A stretch of 11,542 bases of DNA. Source: Candidatus Uhrbacteria bacterium (lineage in GTDB: Bacteria; Patescibacteriota; Patescibacteriia; CAIXNZ01). The notes under the pieces were generated by a model. It saw only the letters and a list, made by a program, of their open reading frames with translations. It had not been told where the DNA came from and ran no database searches. Both the position numbers and the translations under genes were made by a program. Position 1 is the first letter of the stretch. The number at the start of each line of letters is the position of its first letter. Positions 1 through 6,024 of the stretch are shown piece after piece. The stretch lies in NCBI GenBank assembly GCA_011046145.1, contig DSBA01000024.1, forward strand, positions 1 to 11,542. Reading direction: 5' to 3'.

Positions 1-7
1 ATAATAT

Positions 8-36
8 ATTTTAGCATTTTTTTCTCTTTATGTCAA
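8..36 (-). promoter_or_regulatory. Sigma70-type promoter, divergent, firing leftward out of the window
   Basis: Read on the minus strand, a perfect TTGACA -35 (plus 31-36) is followed after 17 bp by TAAAAT (plus 8-13). A TG plus one base lies directly upstream of the -10, making it an extended -10. Transcription would begin near position 1 and leave the window, so the gene it serves is not visible. The architecture matches the promoters at 4073 and 4967, which supports it as real. Confidence 0.7.
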
Positions 37-57
37 CATTTTAAAAATGCTGTTAAT

Positions 58-98
58 GGGAAGTTAAAATGTCCTGTATTCGGGGAAGTTAAAGTGTC
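58..98. repeat. Pair of 16-bp direct repeats between divergent promoters
   Basis: GGGAAGTTAAAATGTC at 58-73 recurs as GGGAAGTTAAAGTGTC at 83-98, with 15 of 16 bases identical and a 25-bp offset. The pair sits between the leftward promoter at 8-36 and the rightward promoter at 143-171. It could be a double operator for a regulator of both. It could also be a remnant of an insertion-sequence end, since reiterated repeats are known at the ends of some rve-transposase elements such as the IS21 family. No transposase is present in the window to decide this. Confidence 0.6.
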
Positions 99-142
99 AA
101 GCTGATAATTATAGTTTTTTATTATTTTAAGGTAAATTCAGA

Positions 143-171
143 TTGACCATTTGCCTTTTATTTCTTATAAT
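143..171 (+). promoter_or_regulatory. Sigma70-type promoter for the 205-3996 unit
   Basis: TTGACC (143-148) and a consensus TATAAT (166-171) are separated by exactly 17 bp. The predicted start near 178 gives a leader of about 27 nt before the ATG at 205. Unlike the other promoters here, it has no TG extension of the -10, but its -10 is a perfect consensus. Confidence 0.75.
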
Positions 172-204
172 TAAAGCAGTTAAATAATAATAAAAAATTC
201 GCCT

Positions 205-1260
205 ATGGAAACAGCTAATAAAAAAATTAATATTGAAATTTCCACTAATTCTATCCTTAAAGTTTTGTTGGTCCTTTTTGTGCTTTGGCTCTTATATTTG
301 ATTAGAGATGTGGTGGCTATCTTGTTTTTTGTTATAATTTTAGTTTCAATTTTTGAGCCAATTGTTGAATGGCTGCAATTTAAAAAAATTCCCAAAGGCT
401 TGGCAGTCGCCATGATTTATTTGGTTTTATTGGCGATCATAGCTTTGGTTATTGTTCTGATTATTCCGCCGATTACAGAACAGGTTAACCAGTTGTCAAC
501 CAACTTTCCCCAATATTGGGAACACATAAAAAACGAATCTGCCAATTTGAATATTTTTTTGGGACAGTATGGAATTGATCAGGCAATAGGATCTTCTTTT
601 GAGGCAATAAAGGCTAATTTGGCGGGAACAACAAGCGGCTTATTTTCTAAAGTAGGCAATTTTTTCGCAGGCGTATTTTCTTTGCTGCTTGTCGCGGTTA
701 TTACTTTTTATGTTTTAGTTGAAGAAAAAGCCACTAAAAGGATTTTGAAATCATTGGTGCCAGCCAGATATTTGCCGTATTTGTATCAATTAATAAATAA
801 GATCCAAAATAAGCTCGGTTTGTGGCTTAGGGGGCAGATAATTTTGGCTTTTTTAATTTTTCTTTTGGTCTATATAGGCTTGCTTTTATTAGGAGTTAAA
901 TATGCTTTGATTTTAGCGATTATTGCCGGCCTTTTGGAATTTATACCTTATTTGGGCCCTATTTTTTCTGGCTTTATAGCCGTGACTTTGACCCTTTTCC
1001 ATTCGCCGATTCAGGCCTTATTGGTTTTAATTTTGTACATAGTTATTCAGACGCTTGAAAACCATGTTTTGACGCCTAAGATTATGCAGAAAACTGTTGG
1101 CCTAAACCCAGTTGTTTCCATTGTGGCTTTATTAATTGGCGGCAAATTGGGAGGCATAATCGGCGTTATCCTGGCCATACCAGTAGCTACGGCATTAAGT
1201 GTTTTTGTCCAGGAATTTATTGATAAAAGAAAAGAAGAAGAGCTGGCGCTTGAGGAATAA
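205..1260 (+). CDS. AI-2E family transporter (PF01594-type permease)
   Basis: This 351-aa inner-membrane protein belongs to the AI-2E/YhhT/PerM-like permease family by recognition. Three hydrophobic segments fill residues 17-88, a hydrophilic stretch follows at about 90-150, and a hydrophobic C-terminal half runs from about 152 to 336. The family's C-terminal signatures are visible: EFIPYLGPI at 245-253, ENHVLTPKIM at 285-294 and VGLNPV at 298-303. The length is normal for the family. Members have been linked to autoinducer-2 export or to ion/proton antiport, and the substrate cannot be told from sequence. The ATG at 205 follows the TATAAT promoter by about 27 nt and has no Shine-Dalgarno. 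It is the first gene of a probable four-gene unit, with only 41 bp to the next start. The charged tail (KRKEEE) is likely cytoplasmic. Confidence 0.9.
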   Translation: METANKKINIEISTNSILKVLLVLFVLWLLYLIRDVVAILFFVIILVSIFEPIVEWLQFKKIPKGLAVAMIYLVLLAIIALVIVLIIPPITEQVNQLSTNFPQYWEHIKNESANLNIFLGQYGIDQAIGSSFEAIKANLAGTTSGLFSKVGNFFAGVFSLLLVAVITFYVLVEEKATKRILKSLVPARYLPYLYQLINKIQNKLGLWLRGQIILAFLIFLLVYIGLLLLGVKYALILAIIAGLLEFIPYLGPIFSGFIAVTLTLFHSPIQALLVLILYIVIQTLENHVLTPKIMQKTVGLNPVVSIVALLIGGKLGGIIGVILAIPVATALSVFVQEFIDKRKEEELALEE

Positions 1261-1290
1261 TTTGCTTGTCTGTTGTTTCTTAATAAATTA

Positions 1291-1310
1291 AATGACTAGA
1301 AATGACTAGA
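1291..1310 (+). repeat. Perfect 10-bp tandem duplication across a start codon
   Basis: AATGACTAGA occurs twice in a row (1291-1300 and 1301-1310). Each copy supplies an ATG. The first ATG (1292) opens a five-codon frame (M-T-R-N-D, stop TAG at 1307-1309) that overlaps the true start at 1302 in another frame. Only the second ATG leads into the 252-aa protein. Confidence 0.85.
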
Positions 1311-2060
1311 ATAGAAGACAAAAAAAATCCAGTGGAAGAATTGGAGCTTGAAGTTGAAAGCCTTAAGAAAAAATTAAAAAGGAAACAAAGCAAAAAAATA
1401 TTTAATTGCGGCAGTTGTTTTCTTCTTTTTATTATTTTTGTTTTATTTCTCCTTGGAGCTGTTTCTTACGGCCTAGCCAAAAGCGGGCTAAAAGAAATCC
1501 CAGTTTTAACTGAAAAGTTATATGCTGAAGAACCATCACCAAGTTTATTGGTTAAAGGCGGTGATTTGGTCAAACAGGAAAAAGATATCTTTGCCAATCT
1601 TGCGTTTAAGGCGGGCCAAGAATCCTTAAAACAGCAAAAAATCCAAGATTTTAGCTTTGATTTGGAAATAAGCCAAGAGCAGCTGACATTCTTGTTAAAT
1701 GAGCAAATCAGAAAAAGCCATAAGCTGGCTGGTAAAATTGATTATGTTCAGCTGGCTGTTTTGCCTGAAAGCCTGGAATTATTCGCTAAATTTGCAGCGC
1801 CATCCAAATTAATTATCACGCTTAATTTTTCTCCTGCGGTTAAAGAAGGCAAATTGGATTTAAAGGTGATAAATTTTAAAATAGGCCATTTAAAACTGCC
1901 TAATTATTTGGGTAATTTTGCTTTTTCTTATCTGGCTGGCAAAGGTTTGCAAAGCGCTTTGGATTTGCCGGTCAAATACGGGCAGATTAATGATATCAGG
2001 CTGATTAAAGGCAAGGTGATATTTGAAATAATGATTAATAATTTAAAAGATTTAATTTAG
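1302..2060 (+). CDS. Single-span membrane protein with YpmS/DUF2140-like outer domain
   Basis: This 252-aa protein has a charged, heptad-like N-terminus (about 10-32, rich in E/L/K) that could form a short cytoplasmic coiled coil. One transmembrane segment follows at about 38-58, preceded by two cysteines (36 and 39). The rest is extracytoplasmic. The region 118-250 has a beta-rich pattern with SQEQLTFLLNEQI (124-136), an alternating strand run around 148-176, and IGHLKLP (194-200). These resemble the YpmS/DUF2140 type of membrane-anchored protein, whose role is poorly defined, but this is recognition by pattern only. The start is the second of two tandem ATGs, because the first runs into a stop after five codons. 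It lies between a permease and a polytopic membrane protein in the same unit, 1 bp before the next ATG. Confidence 0.75.
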   Translation: MTRIEDKKNPVEELELEVESLKKKLKRKQSKKIFNCGSCFLLFIIFVLFLLGAVSYGLAKSGLKEIPVLTEKLYAEEPSPSLLVKGGDLVKQEKDIFANLAFKAGQESLKQQKIQDFSFDLEISQEQLTFLLNEQIRKSHKLAGKIDYVQLAVLPESLELFAKFAAPSKLIITLNFSPAVKEGKLDLKVINFKIGHLKLPNYLGNFAFSYLAGKGLQSALDLPVKYGQINDIRLIKGKVIFEIMINNLKDLI

Positions 2061-2061
2061 C

Positions 2062-2829
2062 ATGTTATTTAAACGATTTTCAGTTTTAATTTGCCCTATT
2101 TTGCTTTTTTTAATTTTGGAAATCATTTTTTATTTTTACAATATTGTTTTGATTTTGATTGCTTTGCCTGTTTGCTTGTTGTTGCTTGTGTTTGTTTTAA
2201 AGCTTTTGATTAAAGAGAAAATTGCTACCCGGACATTTTTTTATCTTTCTTTCCCTCCGGTTTTATTTTTTTGCGCTAATTTCGGCCTGCTTTTTTTGAC
2301 CGGTCCTGGATTTCTAAAACATATTGTTATTTTGTCTTTTGCTTTGATTTTGGCTGTTTATTTGGAAAACATTTTTTTATTTTTTTACCGGCCGTTGCAT
2401 TATCCGCCTTATGCTTTGGAAAATCTGGCAGGCTTATTTAATCTCTTGATATTTTTTTATTTGATTGTTAATTTGAACGCCCTTCATGTTTTTCTTAATT
2501 TGCCGCTTTGGCTGCTTTCCTTGGTCTTGATAGCTGCTCTTTCTTTGATTTTAGGCCAGTTTTTTTGGATCAATAAAATAAAGCAAAAAATCAGGCTTGC
2601 TTATCTGTTGATAATTAATATAATAATTTTGGAATTTTTTTGGACATTGGCTTTTTTGCCGGCCAATTTTTATGTGAGCGCGATCATTCTGACTATTGTC
2701 TTTTATTTTCTCTGGGGCGTTTTTAAATTAAAATTAATCGGCCAGCTCAACAGAAAGTCATTCTTGCGTTATTTGGCGATTGCCTCGGCCTTATTATTTG
2801 TTATTATTTTTACTTCAGCTTGGATATAA
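2062..2829 (+). CDS. Polytopic membrane protein of unknown function
   Basis: The 255-aa product is almost entirely hydrophobic, with about eight or nine predicted spans (roughly 8-27, 29-50, 57-80, 84-108, 122-146, 148-169, 179-199, 203-222, 236-253). The longest non-membrane stretch is a polar, proline- and tyrosine-rich patch at 109-121 (YRPLHYPPYALE and neighbours), which may be the functional loop. No transporter or enzyme motif is recognisable, and no function is assigned. The ATG at 2062 lies 1 bp after the upstream stop and the next gene starts 24 bp downstream, so it is almost certainly co-transcribed and probably translationally coupled. Long T-runs in the DNA reflect Phe/Leu codons and are not a separate signal. 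Confidence 0.75.
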   Translation: MLFKRFSVLICPILLFLILEIIFYFYNIVLILIALPVCLLLLVFVLKLLIKEKIATRTFFYLSFPPVLFFCANFGLLFLTGPGFLKHIVILSFALILAVYLENIFLFFYRPLHYPPYALENLAGLFNLLIFFYLIVNLNALHVFLNLPLWLLSLVLIAALSLILGQFFWINKIKQKIRLAYLLIINIIILEFFWTLAFLPANFYVSAIILTIVFYFLWGVFKLKLIGQLNRKSFLRYLAIASALLFVIIFTSAWI

Positions 2830-2853
2830 TTAATTAGTAATCAAACAAAAAAA

Positions 2854-3996
2854 ATGGAAAAAGAAATTAAGAATAAAAAAAAGAGGTCGGGTTTTGTTGT
2901 TTTTTTAATCATAGCGGTTATGATGGGATTTTTAGCCGGCATTAGCGGCGAATTTTTCACCAGATATTATTTGTCTAATTTGGCTTTTTTCCGCGATTTG
3001 TATTTTACAGAAAGAACCGGCTGGGGCCAGCAGGAAATAATTATCCAAGATCCTAGAAAAGTGGTTGTTGAGCAGGATTTGCGGGCTGAACAGCTAAAAA
3101 CCCAGTTGCAGACAAATACAGTCGCAATTTATAAAAAGAAATTAATTTCCGATTCTGCCTTAAATAATGTTTTTTTGCCTACAGATTATGTTGGCCAGGC
3201 TTTTATTTTAACCAGTGATGGCTGGTTAATTAGTTCTAATGAGTCAATTACAGCTGCTGGCAGCCAGGTAGCTGTTGGTTATAATAAAAAAATTCATGAG
3301 ATAGAAAAAGTAATAAAAGACAGTTTTACAGGCCTTGTTTTTATTAAAATAACAGCCCAAAATTTATCAGCCGCAAAGCTTGCCACTTTTGAAAAAATCA
3401 GGGATGGCCAATTTGTGTATGCTTATAATAGCTATTCAAACCAGCTATCTTCTGCTAATATTGCGGAAAAAAGGCATAAGGAAATAAAAACCAAATTTGA
3501 TTTTATTTCTTCAACCCGTAATTTGGATAAACAGATCTTATTGACAACTGATTTTGCCAAAGGTTTTGAAAATTCACCGCTTCTTAATTTGGAAGGGGAA
3601 ATAGTCGCTGTTTTATCAGCTCAAGACAGGGCAGTGCCTATTTATTATATCAGCCCGATAATCAGCCAAGTTTTAAGAGGAGATGAAATAAAAAGGCCTG
3701 ATTTAGGCATTAATTACATTGATTTAACTCGGGTTTATGGTTTGTCTGAAAAAGAAAGGCAAGGGCTTGAAGCTGGAGCTTTGATTTCGCCTGATGCCAA
3801 GGGAGTGGCAGTAAAAGCTGACAGCCCATTGGCCGGCAAATTAAGGACAGGAGATATTATTATCAGCCTAGAAAATCAAAAAATAACCCGCCATAAAGAT
3901 TTAACTGATATTTTATTGGAATATAAAATAGGTCAAATAATCACTCTTAAATATCTGCGAGATAATCAGGAAAATGAATTGGATGTGGTTTTGTAA
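2854..3996 (+). CDS. Membrane-anchored HtrA/DegP-like protein with PDZ domain, catalytic triad missing
   Basis: This 380-aa protein has a lysine-rich cytoplasmic start (1-12), one transmembrane anchor (about 13-32), a linker, a trypsin-like fold (about 85-275) and a C-terminal PDZ domain (about 281-380, with SPLAGKLRTGDIIISLENQ at 324-342). The length and order are those of an S1C serine protease. The sequence GQAFILTSDGWLISSNESI lines up with the HtrA histidine motif but has Glu130 where His is expected. TGLVFIKI (159-166) has Gly160 in place of the Asp. Upstream of PLLNLEGEIVAV (242-253) the usual GNSGGP is replaced by GFENSP, putting Glu239 at the serine position. Peptidase activity is therefore unlikely; a chaperone, scaffold or peptide-binding role via PDZ is inferred. 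It is the last gene of its unit, followed by a terminator. Confidence 0.85.
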   Translation: MEKEIKNKKKRSGFVVFLIIAVMMGFLAGISGEFFTRYYLSNLAFFRDLYFTERTGWGQQEIIIQDPRKVVVEQDLRAEQLKTQLQTNTVAIYKKKLISDSALNNVFLPTDYVGQAFILTSDGWLISSNESITAAGSQVAVGYNKKIHEIEKVIKDSFTGLVFIKITAQNLSAAKLATFEKIRDGQFVYAYNSYSNQLSSANIAEKRHKEIKTKFDFISSTRNLDKQILLTTDFAKGFENSPLLNLEGEIVAVLSAQDRAVPIYYISPIISQVLRGDEIKRPDLGINYIDLTRVYGLSEKERQGLEAGALISPDAKGVAVKADSPLAGKLRTGDIIISLENQKITRHKDLTDILLEYKIGQIITLKYLRDNQENELDVVL

Positions 3997-4032
3997 TAAA
4001 AAGTTTTTTATACAAAAATAGCTAATTTTAGC

Positions 4033-4063
4033 CTTAAAACCTCAAATTAATGGGGTTTTTAAG
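4033..4063 (+). terminator. Rho-independent terminator after the HtrA-like gene
   Basis: CTTAAAACCTC (4033-4043) pairs with GGGGTTTTTAAG (4052-4063) around the 8-nt loop AAATTAAT. There is one G-U pair and one bulged T. The T-run lies within the right arm. It starts 36 nt after the stop at 3996 and ends 9 nt before the next promoter, separating two units. The A-run on the left means it could also work in reverse. Confidence 0.7.
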
Positions 4064-4072
4064 TTTAAACCC

Positions 4073-4101
4073 TTGACAAATATAGTATAGTGTGATAGAA
4101 T
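4073..4101 (+). promoter_or_regulatory. Sigma70-type promoter with extended -10 for the Wzz-like gene
   Basis: TTGACA (4073-4078), a 17-bp spacer, then TAGAAT (4096-4101) with TGA directly before it (4093-4095). The predicted start near 4108 gives a leader of about 25 nt to the ATG at 4133. Confidence 0.85.
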
Positions 4102-4132
4102 TTAAAATTAAAAAAGTATTAATTTTATTAAT

Positions 4133-4885
4133 ATGGAAAACTTACAATACTCAAAAATCTTAAGAAAAAACTGGGAAATAATCGCCTTGGTTATTGGCGT
4201 CGCGGTTGTTTTGGCATTGATTATCAGTTTATTTCAACCTTTCCAGTATGCAGCTTCAACTAAAATTTTGATTATCCAAAAGCAGGATAGGAATTTAGAT
4301 GCTTATACTGCGACCAAGTCAGCTGAAAGAATCGGTAAAAATTTAACCAGCATTATGTATACTTCTTCTTTTTATAATGAGGTAATTGAATCTAACAGTA
4401 CTATTAAGAGCAAGTTTTCAACTGACAGCAGGGAAAGAAGGAAAGAGTGGGAAAAGAATGTAAAAGCTGTTGTTGTGCCTGAAACAGGTATTATTGAAAT
4501 AACAGCATATGATGTTGACAGGGCTCATGCTTCGCAGCTGGTTAGGAATATCGCTTATGTTTTAGTTAATAAGGGCGCTGATTATCATGGCGGCGGCGCT
4601 GATGTCGCAATCAAAATAGTTGATGATGTTTTTATCAGCAAATTCCCTGTTAAGCCAAATATTGCCTTAAATACTCTTTTGGCAGTTGTAATCGGCTTTT
4701 TATTCGGCAGCGCTTTTGTAGTTTTAAAAGAAGCTAAAAGAGCAAATCAAGAGGAATTCGTCCAAGTTAGTGAAATTAATGGGGAAAATAATTTTGGTTT
4801 TGAGCCTGGTTATGAATTGGCTGCAGAGCCTGTTATTGAAGCCAAAAGGACAGAAATAAAAACAATGTATGATCATCTGCAATAA
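4133..4885 (+). CDS. Wzz/YveK-type polysaccharide chain-length determinant
   Basis: The 250-aa protein has the two-span layout of polysaccharide co-polymerases: a short cytoplasmic start, TM1 at about 16-35, an extracytoplasmic helical/beta domain (36-177), and TM2 at about 178-198. The proline-bearing motif FPVKPN (171-176) just before TM2 is typical of the Wzz superfamily. The cytoplasmic tail (199-250) is acidic and contains no Walker A or tyrosine-rich cluster, so no BY-kinase domain is fused, and no partner kinase is encoded nearby. The extracytoplasmic domain is short, as in Gram-positive YveK/CapA-type adaptors. It likely sets the length of the glycan made by the downstream polymerase and glycosyltransferases. 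It is a single-gene unit with its own strong promoter and terminator. Confidence 0.85.
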   Translation: MENLQYSKILRKNWEIIALVIGVAVVLALIISLFQPFQYAASTKILIIQKQDRNLDAYTATKSAERIGKNLTSIMYTSSFYNEVIESNSTIKSKFSTDSRERRKEWEKNVKAVVVPETGIIEITAYDVDRAHASQLVRNIAYVLVNKGADYHGGGADVAIKIVDDVFISKFPVKPNIALNTLLAVVIGFLFGSAFVVLKEAKRANQEEFVQVSEINGENNFGFEPGYELAAEPVIEAKRTEIKTMYDHLQ

Positions 4886-4903
4886 TTAAAAAATTAATTT
4901 TAG

Positions 4904-4940
4904 CAAATGCCCCGGGTCAATTAATGATTCGGGGCATTTG
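4904..4940 (+). terminator. Strong Rho-independent terminator after the Wzz-like gene
   Basis: A perfect 11-bp stem, CAAATGCCCCG (4904-4914) with CGGGGCATTTG (4930-4940), has a 15-nt loop. A T-rich tail (ATTTTGATTT) follows. It lies 18 nt after the stop at 4885 and before the next promoter. Confidence 0.9.
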
Positions 4941-4966
4941 ATTTTGATTTAATTTCAGCCCCAAAA

Positions 4967-4995
4967 TTGACAAATAGCAAAAAATATGTTAAAAT
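4967..4995 (+). promoter_or_regulatory. Sigma70-type promoter with extended -10 for the radical SAM/glycosyltransferase unit
   Basis: TTGACA (4967-4972), a 17-bp spacer and TAAAAT (4990-4995), preceded by TGT (4987-4989). The predicted start near 5002 leaves an A/T-only leader of about 33 nt before the ATG at 5035. It probably drives all four genes to 9755. Confidence 0.85.
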
Positions 4996-5034
4996 TCAAT
5001 TATAATTATAATTTACAATAAATAATTTAAAAAT

Positions 5035-6021
5035 ATGGCAAGAATAAAAATGCCTAAAGATTTAGTTTTGGCCGCAACTTATAATTGCAATTCCCGCTGC
5101 CGGATGTGCAATATCTGGAAAATGGAGAAAATGCCTGTTTTGGAATTGGAGCAATATGAGAAATTGCCCGGCGGTTTTAAAGATATAAATATCACTGGCG
5201 GCGAGCCTTTTTTAAGGCCTGATCTGGTTGATTTAATAAAGCTTTTGGCTGAAAAAAATCCGCGGGCCAGGATGGTTATTTCCACTAATGGTTTTGCCAC
5301 GGATTTGATTAAGGCAAAAATGCAGGAGATTTTAAAAATTAAGCCTGATATTGGCGTGGCAGTTTCTTTGGATGCTATCGGCTCTTTGCATGACCAAATC
5401 AGGGGCGTTAACGGAGGCTATGAAAAAGTTATGGCTACTGTCAAAGCTTTGCAGAATTTAAAAATTAAAAATCTGCGCTTGTCTTTTACGGCCGGGGATT
5501 ATAATATCAGAGAATTAAACAAAGTTTATCATTTGGCCAAAGAATTAGGCGTCCAGCTTACCATGACTGTTGTCCATAACGCAGAAAATTATTTTAATGT
5601 TGTTGACAATAAAATAACCAGGCTGGATGACTTTAAAAAGGAATTTGAAAAATTGATCAGTTCAGAACTAAAAACACTTAATCTAAAGCGCTGGTTAAGG
5701 GCTTATTTTTATTACGCTTTATTTAAATTTATTGAAACAGGCAAGAGATTGTTGCCAAATTATTCTGGCAGGGATAGCCTTTTTATTGATCCCCAGGGCA
5801 ATGTTTATCCTTCTGATGTTTCAGCTCATTTGATGGGTAATTTAAAAGATTTTTCAAGCCTAAAGCAGTTATTGGCGTCTGAAAAATCCAGCCAGGCTAT
5901 TAGGCTGGAAACCAAGAACCAGAATTGGATGATCTGCACGGCGCGGCGCGCCATGAAAAAACATGCTTTTCAAGTTTTGACTTGGATTTTTAAGAGTAAA
6001 ATTTTGGGCGTTAAATTATAA
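5035..6021 (+). CDS. Radical SAM protein with degraded SPASM-like C-terminus
   Basis: This 328-aa protein carries the radical SAM 4Fe-4S motif CNSRCRMC (C18, C22, C25), the SAM-binding GGEP (55-58) and ISTNG (82-86), in a normal TIM-barrel spacing. The C-terminus has a SPASM/twitch layout, with IDPQGNVYPSD (251-261), MGNL (267-270) and NWMICTARRAMKKH (297-310). Relatives usually have cysteine where Ser260 stands and further cysteines before the WMICT segment; only C301 remains. An auxiliary iron-sulfur cluster is therefore unlikely, while the core cluster should form. The substrate is unknown. As first gene of a glycan unit, 3 bp before the polymerase gene, it may modify a sugar, lipid carrier or peptide linked to the surface polymer, but that is context only. 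Confidence 0.85.
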   Translation: MARIKMPKDLVLAATYNCNSRCRMCNIWKMEKMPVLELEQYEKLPGGFKDINITGGEPFLRPDLVDLIKLLAEKNPRARMVISTNGFATDLIKAKMQEILKIKPDIGVAVSLDAIGSLHDQIRGVNGGYEKVMATVKALQNLKIKNLRLSFTAGDYNIRELNKVYHLAKELGVQLTMTVVHNAENYFNVVDNKITRLDDFKKEFEKLISSELKTLNLKRWLRAYFYYALFKFIETGKRLLPNYSGRDSLFIDPQGNVYPSDVSAHLMGNLKDFSSLKQLLASEKSSQAIRLETKNQNWMICTARRAMKKHAFQVLTWIFKSKILGVKL

Positions 6022-6024
6022 GTT

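Noticed and set aside
13..51. Inverted repeat AGCATTTTT (13-21) / AAAAATGCT (43-51) as a terminator
   Set aside because: The stem is A/T-rich with a long loop, and both arms flank or overlap a strong minus-strand promoter. Its -10 and spacer explain the sequence better.
3541..3569. TTGACA at 3541 as an internal promoter
   Set aside because: No acceptable -10 lies 16-18 bp downstream, and it sits within the coding sequence of the HtrA-like gene.
5603..5631. TTGACA near 5603 as an internal promoter
   Set aside because: The expected -10 position holds no TATAAT-like hexamer, and the site is inside the radical SAM coding region.
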